Shown: positions 1-5,628 of the stretch, piece by piece
Numbering within the stretch: position 1 is the first letter of the stretch
Layout: each line of letters begins with the position of its first letter
NCBI GenBank assembly: GCA_964500645.1
Contig: CAZCOH010000055.1
Span: forward strand, 1 to 10,650
DNA: 10,650 nucleotides
From: CAYFIW01 sp964500645
Lineage (GTDB): Bacteria > Chloroflexota > Dehalococcoidia > Lucifugimonadales > UBA826
Reading direction: 5' to 3'
The notes under the pieces: model-generated
Database searches by the model: none
What the model saw: the letters and a program-made list of their open reading frames with translations, nothing else
What the model was told of the DNA's origin: nothing
Program-made: the position numbers and the translations under genes

Positions 1-6
1 TTCAGA

Positions 7-1275
7 TTACGAATCACTACATTGAGGGATTATTTTTTTAATCCTAATCGATTTCAGTCTTCTGCCATTGGTAGAAACAACCTCGATAGAAATGCCATTG
101 TATTCAAATTTGTCACCTGGACTAGGTATTTTACCTAGTTCATGCAGGACAAATCCTCCGATAGTGTCAAATCCGTCGCCTTCAAATGAGATACCAATCT
201 TGTTGCTTAGGTCGTCAATATCCATTCCGGCGTCCATGTAGAACTCGGATTCACTAATTTCCCGTATCTCTGGTCCTCCGCGATCAAATTCGTCATGTAT
301 TTCCCCAACAATTTCTTCGACTAGGTCTTCCACTGTTACTAAACCAGATACGCCCCCATATTCATCAATAACGACAGCCATTTGCATTCTTTTCTCTTGG
401 AAGTCTGTCAAAAGGTCTTCCAAGGTTTTTGATTCAGGAACATATAGAACGGGCCTGAGGCATTGTTCAAGCGAGATTAGAGTTGTGCTTGTTTGATCGG
501 AAATAAATCGAAGGATGTCTAGTGAGTGGGCAATTCCTTTGACGCGGTCCAATTCTTCTTCATAGACTGGGATTTTGCTGTGACCAGATTGGAGCATTAA
601 GGCCGCGATTTCATCAAGGGTGGAATCTATATTTGCACTTGTCATGTCTACCCTAGGTATCATGATTTCTCTGGCAACTGTTTTGTCGAGTTGGAAGACA
701 CCTCGTATCATGCGGACTTCGTGTTCTTCTAGAGGTTCCCCCTGATCGTCTAAATGCATTGCAATGCTATCTGTTCCATCAGTGCTTATGGTGTCTTCTT
801 CCGATTGAGACGAACCTATTTCAATTATTCTCTCTTGAGATCTTGTAAGAGGACTAAGTACAACTCCAATAAAGGTCGAGAATCCGAACACTTTTATGGC
901 AATGGTGGGACCAATATGTCTCGCTAGAGTCCTAATTAATGTTTCCACGATCGCCATAACGAAAAGACAGATACTGGTTATTAAAAGGGCGTTGTTCCAT
1001 TCTAGAGATGTGTTCTTGGAGAATTGAATATTGGCAGAAATCAGAAAAGTTGCGAGTGAGATAGTTTTAAGTATTGAAAATGCTGATCCAGATTGATCTG
1101 CCTTCCTGAACAAGTCTTCTAATTTTTCGCTGCCTTTTCTAGACTCACTTCTCCATACATAGACAACCTCACGAGTAACAGAGGAAAGTCCAGATTGGAT
1201 TAATCCAATCGATGCAAAAGCTATTATTGATATTGATAGTATTACGATTGATAGATTGGTAGTGATGATATCCAA
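7..1275 (-). CDS. CNNM/CorC (HlyC/CorC) family membrane protein with CBS pair
   Basis: A 422-residue integral membrane protein of the CNNM/CorC family (older names: hemolysin-like, UPF0053), associated with Mg2+/divalent cation efflux in the cytoplasmic membrane. The N-terminus has hydrophobic segments near residues 6-29, 66-84, 95-114 and 122-142. A Bateman module of two CBS domains follows at about 200-260 and 268-326, with the family signatures MIPR (205-208), GHSKIPVY (231-238), VIDEYGG (302-308) and EEIVGEIHDE (320-329). A CorC/HlyC C-terminal domain covers about 337-417. Domain order and length are normal. The start is TTG: an AGAGG Shine-Dalgarno lies 5 nt upstream, no ATG or GTG is available, and the frame closes at a TAG at 1321-1323. 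The membrane domain is divergent: the usual SxxE of helix 1, the NN/VN motif of helix 2 and the E-x-x-P-K motif are not recognisable, although Glu111 may correspond to the last. The family call is secure from the CBS/CorC half; cation transport is inferred. Confidence 0.9.
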   Translation of the reverse strand: MDIITTNLSIVILSISIIAFASIGLIQSGLSSVTREVVYVWRSESRKGSEKLEDLFRKADQSGSAFSILKTISLATFLISANIQFSKNTSLEWNNALLITSICLFVMAIVETLIRTLARHIGPTIAIKVFGFSTFIGVVLSPLTRSQERIIEIGSSQSEEDTISTDGTDSIAMHLDDQGEPLEEHEVRMIRGVFQLDKTVAREIMIPRVDMTSANIDSTLDEIAALMLQSGHSKIPVYEEELDRVKGIAHSLDILRFISDQTSTTLISLEQCLRPVLYVPESKTLEDLLTDFQEKRMQMAVVIDEYGGVSGLVTVEDLVEEIVGEIHDEFDRGGPEIREISESEFYMDAGMDIDDLSNKIGISFEGDGFDTIGGFVLHELGKIPSPGDKFEYNGISIEVVSTNGRRLKSIRIKKIIPQCSDS

Positions 1276-1338
1276 AAATGCCTCTGAAATAACTTTTGAT
1301 AATTGTGTCCAATAGTCTTTCTATATAGTTTCTATTAT

Positions 1339-1521
1339 TTACTGATTCTGCAATTTCACACCAGGACTAGATCTCTTTTTGTAATATCTTTGCGTTCCGT
1401 TAGTACTTTGAATGTTTATTAAGCCTCTACTTATTTCACGGCATAGATTTTTTTCGTCAAAACCGTGGCCAGCAAAAAACAAATTTATGTTTGGTTCATC
1501 AAAGTCAGTTTCGATCTCCAT
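1339..1521 (-). CDS. possible small protein, 60 aa, unrecognised
   Basis: A 60-codon ATG-initiated frame in the glmU to CNNM interval, same strand, ending 63 nt before the CNNM start. The product is polar, acidic at the N-terminus (MEIETDFDEP) and basic at the C-terminus (YYKKRSS), with no signal peptide or membrane helix. I recognise no family. There is no Shine-Dalgarno before the ATG, but a TATTAA -10-like element ends 8 nt upstream (1530-1535) with a TTGATC at 18-nt spacing, which would fit a leaderless transcript. Codon choice resembles that of the neighbours, but the length is within reach of chance in AT-rich DNA. It could instead be the leader of the CNNM transcript. Whether it is a real gene is undecided. 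Confidence 0.38.
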   Translation of the reverse strand: MEIETDFDEPNINLFFAGHGFDEKNLCREISRGLINIQSTNGTQRYYKKRSSPGVKLQNQ

Positions 1522-1529
1522 ATATATTT

Positions 1530-1560
1530 TTAATAGGTATCAAATCATTTGACGATCAAA
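1530..1560 (-). promoter_or_regulatory. candidate promoter with overlapping palindromes upstream of the 60-aa ORF and CNNM gene
   Basis: On the minus strand TTGATC (1554-1559) and TATTAA (1530-1535) are 18 nt apart, pointing toward the 60-aa frame and the CNNM gene. Two overlapping inverted repeats lie on it: TCAAAT-C-ATTTGA at 1540-1552 (6-bp arms, 1-nt centre) and TTTGA-CGA-TCAAA at 1548-1560 (5-bp arms). Another TTTGATTTG lies about 30 nt upstream. The arrangement resembles a repressor site over a -35. I cannot name the regulator, and in AT-rich DNA such short palindromes can be chance. Confidence 0.3.
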
Positions 1561-1617
1561 AGAATGATAGTAATTTTATCAACATCGTTTGATTTGTTTT
1601 TATAAGTTATCTTAAAT

Positions 1618-2967
1618 TCACGACGAACGTTTTCGCCCTAGCACGCGTGCTGGTGAACCTACAGCTTTTGAATAGTTAGGTACGTCCTTATTTACTACCG
1701 AACCTGCTCCAGTTGTGGCTCCTATTCCGATATGTACTGGTGCTACTAACATAGTATCGCAACCTATGAATGCTTTTTCTTCAATGACGGTTTTATTTTT
1801 TCTCTCTCCATCATAATTGCACGTTATCGTACCGGCACCAATATTCACTTGGCTACCAACTTGTGCATCTCCTATATAACTGAAATGTCCGCATTTAGTT
1901 AATTTTCCTATCGAGCTGTTCTTGATTTCAGAATAATTACCGATATGGACATCATCTTCAATTACGGTCCCTGATCTAATATGGCTGTAAGGGCCTATGT
2001 GAACTCTGTTCTTAATGTCTGACGATTCGATCGATGACGATTCTATTTTGCATGAGTTACCGATAGAAGATGAATCGATATTTGAGTTTGGACCAATTAC
2101 GCAATCGTGACCTATTTGAGTACCACTCTTTATGTAAGTATTTGGATAAATGGTGGTGTCAATGCCGATGTTGACATCAAGGTCGATGTAAGTTGCATTT
2201 GGGTCTACTATCGTAACGCCGCTTCTCATTAAATTATTTAGAATATTTTCTCTTTGCACAGCTTCGATTTTTGATAGTTCCACACGATTATTAACTCCCT
2301 GAGCTTCATGGGGATGCATTGATTCAATAGATTCTATTTTTAAGCCTTGAACGTTTGCTAGTGCAATTAGGTCCGTTAAATAATATTCTCCTTGACCAGA
2401 TATTTTTAAGCTTTCTAATGCTTGCCAAAGCCATTCTCCTCGGAAACAATAAATACCAGCGTTTACTTCGTCTATTTTTCTGAGATCTGGAGTTGCTTCT
2501 TTATCTTCAATTATCGAGGAAATGTAACCGTCATCTGACCTGACTATTCGACCCATTCCCTCGTTAGAGATCTGTCTGGATGTTAGAAGTGTTACTGTTG
2601 CATCGGATTCACTATGTTTTAACATCATTTCAGATAGGGTAGAGGATTTAATAAGAGGAACATCTCCGTTCAAAACCACGATATTATCTGATTTATTCAA
2701 TAGTGGCTTTGATTGTAGGACGGCATGACCGCTTCCCTTCGCTTCGTTTTGGACAGCAAGTTGAGTGTATTGACCAACGGCTGTTATAAATTGGTCGTGG
2801 TCTTCTGGAACAATAGTCACTAAAGATGATATGCCAGCATTTTTAGCAGTGATTAAGATGATTTTTAACATTTCAGTACCCGCTATTCTATGCAAAACTT
2901 TCGGAATTCGAGACTTCATACGCGTACCCTTACCCGCAGCGAGTATTACAGCGTCATAAGAATTCAT
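1618..2967 (-). CDS. glmU: bifunctional GlcN-1-P acetyltransferase / GlcNAc-1-P uridylyltransferase GlmU
   Basis: A 449-residue cytosolic enzyme making UDP-N-acetylglucosamine from glucosamine-1-phosphate, acetyl-CoA and UTP. The N-terminal Rossmann-like uridylyltransferase domain (about 1-230) begins MNSYDAVILAAGKGTRM and carries the signature LAAGKGTRM followed by PKVLH (22-26). Asp102 in NGDVPLI and Asn226 in GVNNRVEL match the metal-binding Asp105 and Asn227 of E. coli GlmU. The C-terminal left-handed beta-helix (about 250-440) shows hexapeptide repeats and keeps the acetyltransferase residues: Arg331, Lys349, His361, Tyr364, Asn375, and NIGAGTITCNYDG at 375-387. Length is typical. The ATG at 2965-2967 is chosen over an upstream in-frame TTG (2991) because AGGAAAGG lies just before it and the protein then begins exactly as the family does. 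It seems transcribed alone, with 144 nt before the SDR stop. Both active sites look intact. Confidence 0.97.
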   Translation of the reverse strand: MNSYDAVILAAGKGTRMKSRIPKVLHRIAGTEMLKIILITAKNAGISSLVTIVPEDHDQFITAVGQYTQLAVQNEAKGSGHAVLQSKPLLNKSDNIVVLNGDVPLIKSSTLSEMMLKHSESDATVTLLTSRQISNEGMGRIVRSDDGYISSIIEDKEATPDLRKIDEVNAGIYCFRGEWLWQALESLKISGQGEYYLTDLIALANVQGLKIESIESMHPHEAQGVNNRVELSKIEAVQRENILNNLMRSGVTIVDPNATYIDLDVNIGIDTTIYPNTYIKSGTQIGHDCVIGPNSNIDSSSIGNSCKIESSSIESSDIKNRVHIGPYSHIRSGTVIEDDVHIGNYSEIKNSSIGKLTKCGHFSYIGDAQVGSQVNIGAGTITCNYDGERKNKTVIEEKAFIGCDTMLVAPVHIGIGATTGAGSVVNKDVPNYSKAVGSPARVLGRKRSS

Positions 2968-3052
2968 CGGACTGCCTTTCCTGCCTGCCAATCCTGTGGC
3001 AGTTTGAGATTAAAAATGGTCTGAATACCAGATAGGTCTTCCACGTAGCTTC

Positions 3053-3082
3053 AGGCTAGCAAAGCCTAAAATTATCTGTCAA
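3053..3082 (-). promoter_or_regulatory. candidate glmU promoter (-35 TTGACA)
   Basis: The minus strand carries a consensus TTGACA at 3077-3082 in the gap between the SDR stop and the glmU start. The best -10 at 18-nt spacing is TAGCCT (3053-3058), only half matching consensus, so the call rests mostly on the -35. A 5-bp inverted repeat, AGGCT/AGCCT (3053-3067), overlaps the -10 region. The implied 5' leader is about 80 nt. Confidence 0.3.
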
Positions 3083-3111
3083 GTTATTGTGGCTATTTTC
3101 ATAATAAAAAT

Positions 3112-3867
3112 CTAATGTGCGGTGAGGCCTCCGTCTATAATAAGCTCCGCCCCTGTTACAAAAGACGATTCGTCGGAAGCAAGGTATAGTACACCCATTG
3201 CTACATCTTCGATATTTCCTATTCGACCTAGCGGGATTTTAGATTCTGATAGGGCCCTTCCTTCGGAGGAGGAAATGTTTTCGGAAATCATTTCAGTGTC
3301 GATTGGACCTGGATGGACAGAGTTTGCCCTTATATTGTGTTTCGCATGCTGAATAGCTGTATATTTTGTGAATGATCTTACTCCCCCCTTAGAAGCTCCA
3401 TAGGATCCGCTTCCCGTGTTTCCCACTATACCAGCTGTAGATGATATGTTTATGATTGAACCACCTCCTGATTCAATCATCGCTGGAATTGCGTGTTTTG
3501 TGCCTAAAAACACTCCATTTAAGTTTACGTCTAGTATTTTTTGGAATTCCTTTAGACTTGATTCAACTATGGGCGTTCGACTATAGATGCCGGCATTGTT
3601 CACGAGTACATTTAAAGAGCCAAAAGTTTCCAGTGCCATCTCTATCGCCGAGACCCAATTATGCTCTTTGGAAACATCTAATAGGCAGGCGACAGCTCTT
3701 CCCCCTAAAGACTTAATAATGCTCGCTGTATGCTCACACCGTTCAAAGTCTATGTCGCAAAGAATTATTGAAGCCCCTTCCTGAGCGAATAGCTTAGATT
3801 CATATTCTCCCTGTCCGTTAGCAGCACCAGTTATCAAAATTGTTTTGTTATTTAGTCTTTCTACCAT
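3112..3867 (-). CDS. classical short-chain dehydrogenase/reductase (SDR), NAD(H)-type
   Basis: A 251-residue cytosolic oxidoreductase of the classical SDR family, single Rossmann domain, usual length. Cofactor motif TGAANGQG lies at 13-20. Asp38 at the end of the second beta-strand favours NAD(H) over NADP(H). NNAG is at 90-93 and the catalytic tetrad is Asn115, Ser143, Tyr156 and Lys160 (YGASK). HPGPIDTEM (185-193) follows, and the C-terminus has the usual IDGG. The wording around NISSTAG, SYGASK and NSVHPG resembles 3-alpha/20-beta-hydroxysteroid dehydrogenase and cyclohexanol dehydrogenase-type SDRs, but the substrate cannot be read from sequence. There is no convincing Shine-Dalgarno before the ATG. 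It is divergent from the 86-aa gene, with 153 nt between the two starts; a TACAAT-like -10 is visible at 3922-3927 on the minus strand without a good -35. It may share regulation with its divergent neighbour. Confidence 0.94.
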   Translation of the reverse strand: MVERLNNKTILITGAANGQGEYESKLFAQEGASIILCDIDFERCEHTASIIKSLGGRAVACLLDVSKEHNWVSAIEMALETFGSLNVLVNNAGIYSRTPIVESSLKEFQKILDVNLNGVFLGTKHAIPAMIESGGGSIINISSTAGIVGNTGSGSYGASKGGVRSFTKYTAIQHAKHNIRANSVHPGPIDTEMISENISSSEGRALSESKIPLGRIGNIEDVAMGVLYLASDESSFVTGAELIIDGGLTAH

Positions 3868-3956
3868 ACCGTGAAGTGTTTGATATTAATGTAAAGATGT
3901 AAAAAATCACTATAGGTTGGGATTGTAGCATTTTGCGGACCAGAAGGCCGAGACAA

Positions 3957-3985
3957 TTGACAGAACAGGTGTTCTGTTCTAAAAT
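3957..3985 (+). promoter_or_regulatory. strong sigma-70-type promoter for the small SH3-like gene
   Basis: TTGACA (3957-3962), a 17-nt spacer, then TAAAAT (3980-3985): a perfect -35 and a five-of-six -10 at optimal spacing, directed to the plus-strand gene at 4021. Predicted initiation is near 3992. It is the best promoter match in the window and is covered by a palindromic site. Confidence 0.65.
3960..3977. promoter_or_regulatory. LexA (SOS box)-like palindromic operator
   Basis: A perfect inverted repeat, ACAGAACAGGTGTTCTGT, with 8-bp arms and a 2-bp centre. Its core GAAC-N4-GTTC (3963-3974) is the core of the Gram-positive/actinobacterial SOS box bound by LexA. It overlaps the last three bases of the -35 and most of the promoter spacer, where a repressor would block RNA polymerase. 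Further GTTCT half-sites follow at 3976-3980 and 3986-3990, and GTTC-N7-GAAC spans 3986-4000. LexA identity is an inference from motif and position; another regulator recognising GAAC/GTTC is possible. Confidence 0.5.
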
Positions 3986-4007
3986 GTTCTAATAATGAAC
4001 TATTTTA

Positions 4008-4013
4008 TATAAT
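4008..4013 (+). promoter_or_regulatory. possible second -10 element (leaderless start)
   Basis: A perfect TATAAT ends 7 nt before the ATG at 4021, so transcription from it would begin at or next to the start codon and give a leaderless mRNA. The hexamer at the matching -35 position (TGTTCT) is poor. It may be an alternative promoter to the stronger one at 3957-3985. Confidence 0.28.
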
Positions 4014-4020
4014 CGTAGGA

Positions 4021-4281
4021 ATGAATATTGTGAAAACTAATAGACAACTTGAGTTTACATTATCTAATGTTCCTAAAAGTCATGAAATAATTTTGAATTC
4101 CAGCGAAGTTGGCCTTGGTCAGAAAGTCTTGTATTTGGGTAACGTTAGTGGAGGGCCCACTAGAGGTACCAAAGGGGTAGTCGAAAGAATTTATGCTAAG
4201 AAGGCTGTAGTAGATATGGGTCTTATAGGAAAGTGGAGTGTACCTTACTATTTTCTTGGTGTCGGTTCTAGTGTGGCGTGA
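4021..4281 (+). CDS. small SH3/KOW-like protein, 86 aa, function unknown
   Basis: A soluble protein of 86 residues (83 if the GTG at 4030 is used). Residues about 31-81 look like a small SH3-like beta-barrel: GLGQKVLYLGN, then a glycine-rich turn (GGPTRGTKG, 44-52) and VVERI, then KAVVDMG and KWSVPYYFL, with the alternating hydrophobic pattern and Gly turn typical of KOW folds. I do not recognise a named family and do not assign a role. The start is ambiguous: AGGA directly abuts ATG 4021, too close to act as a Shine-Dalgarno, but lies 9 nt before the in-frame GTG at 4030. ATG 4021 would suit the leaderless promoter at 4008-4013. The gene sits under a near-consensus promoter covered by a LexA-like site, suggesting tight repression and perhaps DNA-damage induction. 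It converges on the hydrolase, with 19 nt between the stops. Confidence 0.8.
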   Translation: MNIVKTNRQLEFTLSNVPKSHEIILNSSEVGLGQKVLYLGNVSGGPTRGTKGVVERIYAKKAVVDMGLIGKWSVPYYFLGVGSSVA

Positions 4282-4300
4282 TTTTCTAATAAAAACAGAT

Positions 4301-5212
4301 CTATTTCTGCTCACGATCTGTAAAAAACCCAGTTTCTATTCTTTTCGCAATTAAATCAGCTACTAGTTCTGGTCTCTGTAATGGAACGTCATGGATACTT
4401 TCTTCAAGCCAGACTATGTCGCAAAGCGGTATAGTCTGGCTTGCCGTAGAGACCATTTGATGTTTGAGATCCGAGGTATCAGATTTTGACTGTCTTGCTG
4501 GAAGTATCAGCGTAGGACATTTAATTTGGCTAATAATTTCTGAAGGTTTATGTTGCCAAAATTCTTCAATTATCTTTAGATGGTTTTCCCGACTTAGTTT
4601 TGCGCTTACAAAATCGTTTTCATCTACTTCTAAATGGCTCAGAACGATATCTTCTAGGTTCACTGACATTGATGTTTGGTCTCGTTCTCCCCATGACCGA
4701 TTTCTAATTCTATTAATTAAATCCGTTTTTTTTACATTATTCCATGTTGGAGGGGCCATGTTTTTCAAGGCCAATTCAAGTGAGTTTCCCGGAACTTTAG
4801 ATATTTCAATCAAGCCTCCGTCGACAAAACATAAACCGGATACAAGATCTGGATAAGTAGCCGCTAGGCACAGACCTACACTTCCTCCCCAGGAATGGCC
4901 GACGATAATTGGATTGTGGATTTTCATGGTTTTGAGAAAAGTAGCGGCATCTCGTGCGACAGTTTCAAAATCATATCCGTATGTTGGTTTTTCCGATTGG
5001 CCATGCCCTCTTTGATCAAATGTGATGATTTGGTATTTTGGGGCCAAGATAGGAGCTATTAAATTCCATATATTTTGGCTAGAAGCAAGTCCATGGAGGA
5101 AAACTATTGGCTTACCAGAACTGCTCCATATTCTATAATTTACAGAAATGTCATTGAGGGTAAGATCTCCTTCTTCTAGGGGGCAGGGATTGTATGTTCC
5201 ATCATTTCCCAT
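4301..5212 (-). CDS. alpha/beta-hydrolase fold protein
   Basis: A 303-residue cytosolic alpha/beta hydrolase; no signal peptide. The oxyanion-hole HG is at 40-41 (IVFLHGLASS), the strand-4 motif DQRGHGQS at 66-73, the nucleophile elbow GHSWGG at 105-110 with Ser107, and the catalytic His274 in IHDVPLQRP. The acid is less clear: the strand-7 loop reads LPARQSKSD rather than the usual GxxD, so Asp245 or Asp131 (FVDGG) are candidates. The substrate (ester, epoxide, C-C bond or haloalkane) is not determinable. The ATG at 5210-5212 is preferred to an in-frame TTG at 5248 that would overlap the upstream gene; it lies 5 nt after that gene's stop, so translational coupling is likely. A perfect 13-bp inverted repeat lies within codons about 257-269. 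Confidence 0.9.
   Translation of the reverse strand: MGNDGTYNPCPLEEGDLTLNDISVNYRIWSSSGKPIVFLHGLASSQNIWNLIAPILAPKYQIITFDQRGHGQSEKPTYGYDFETVARDAATFLKTMKIHNPIIVGHSWGGSVGLCLAATYPDLVSGLCFVDGGLIEISKVPGNSLELALKNMAPPTWNNVKKTDLINRIRNRSWGERDQTSMSVNLEDIVLSHLEVDENDFVSAKLSRENHLKIIEEFWQHKPSEIISQIKCPTLILPARQSKSDTSDLKHQMVSTASQTIPLCDIVWLEESIHDVPLQRPELVADLIAKRIETGFFTDREQK
4405..4443. repeat. perfect 13-bp inverted repeat inside the hydrolase gene
   Basis: Arms CAAGCCAGACTAT (4405-4417) and ATAGTCTGGCTTG (4431-4443) are exact reverse complements around a 13-nt centre. The centre itself can pair: CGC-AAA-GCG flanked by two positions that are G-U wobbles in plus-strand RNA and A-C mismatches in the mRNA. In the mRNA this gives a 13-bp stem topped by a 3-bp stem. 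It encodes TASQTIPLCDIVWLE just before the catalytic His, so it is part of the working gene and not an insertion. Confidence 0.9.
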
Positions 5213-5217
5213 ATTTA

Positions 5218-5628
5218 CTAAGAGACGCCTGGGATGCCGGGATCCCAATCCGCCAATTTAAGAAAGTTACGGGCGGACCTATATGAGTGAGATTTGTGTT
5301 GGATAATTTGTGATAGAAAGCCGTTGTTCAAAAGTGCCAACCTTATTTGTACATGGTCAGTAGCAAAAAGATTCCTATCTTTAATTCCTTCGTCAATGTC
5401 CTCTTCACTGTAATCAATACATTCTTCAAATGCCATCATTACGAAGTGAAGAGCTACTAGTAGTTCCTTACGATCAGAAGGGAAATCTGGAAGCATAGTC
5501 TCATCACTTGTCCAATGTGTAAAGAGTTTACGGTAGTATTCCGGGTTAATCTTTAGATTTGCCAAGTTTGAGCCTACCAAATGCCATAAAAATATATTGA
5601 CGCAGTCAGGGGGTTTCTGGTCCTCCAC
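5218..5628 (-). CDS. conserved-looking protein of 136 aa, function unknown
   Basis: A 136-residue soluble, probably mostly helical protein that I do not recognise. Visible features are an aromatic N-terminal part (NIFLWHL, EYYRKLFTHW), a hydrophobic helix LLVALHFVMMAF (56-67) followed by an acidic run EECIDYSEEDIDE (68-80), and a C-terminal NFLKLADWDPG. No cofactor or metal motif stands out. The start used is GTG at 5626-5628, which overlaps the PAC2 gene by 23 nt; its only Shine-Dalgarno-like sequence, AGAGGA, is about 17 nt away. A TTG at 5578-5580 (120 residues) is an alternative. That a frame this long fits exactly between PAC2 and the hydrolase (5 nt to the next ATG) supports a real gene in an operon. 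Confidence 0.72.
   Translation of the reverse strand: MEDQKPPDCVNIFLWHLVGSNLANLKINPEYYRKLFTHWTSDETMLPDFPSDRKELLVALHFVMMAFEECIDYSEEDIDEGIKDRNLFATDHVQIRLALLNNGFLSQIIQHKSHSYRSARNFLKLADWDPGIPGVS

Noticed and set aside
1549..1576. Plus-strand promoter TTGACG-N16-TAATTT
   Set aside because: No plus-strand gene follows; it would run antisense into glmU. Kept only as a chance match in AT-rich spacer.
2018..2042. GACGATTC direct repeat inside glmU
   Set aside because: It encodes the Ser/Ile/Glu-rich hexapeptide turns of the beta-helix, so the repeat follows from the protein's repeat structure.
2968..2991. Eight-codon N-terminal extension of GlmU from a TTG at 2989-2991
   Set aside because: The extension contains the AGGAAAGG ribosome binding site and is absent from the usual family start (M followed closely by AVILAAG).
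3053..3067. AGGCT-N5-AGCCT hairpin as a terminator of the SDR gene
   Set aside because: Stem of only 5 bp with no T-run following it in the SDR transcription direction; it overlaps the candidate glmU promoter.
4060..4314. 84-codon open frame on the minus strand opposite the SH3-like gene
   Set aside because: The plus-strand frame has the promoter and a fold-like pattern; the antisense frame has no motif and overlaps the end of the hydrolase gene.
4464..4856. 130-codon open frame on the plus strand opposite the hydrolase gene
   Set aside because: Lies wholly antisense to a gene with intact catalytic motifs; the translation is low-complexity Ser/Phe/Leu-rich sequence typical of a shadow frame, and it has no ribosome binding site.
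5213..5248. Twelve-codon N-terminal extension of the hydrolase from a TTG at 5246-5248
   Set aside because: It would overlap the upstream gene by 31 nt, is rare-start and Arg-rich without family support; ATG 5212 just after the upstream stop is simpler.
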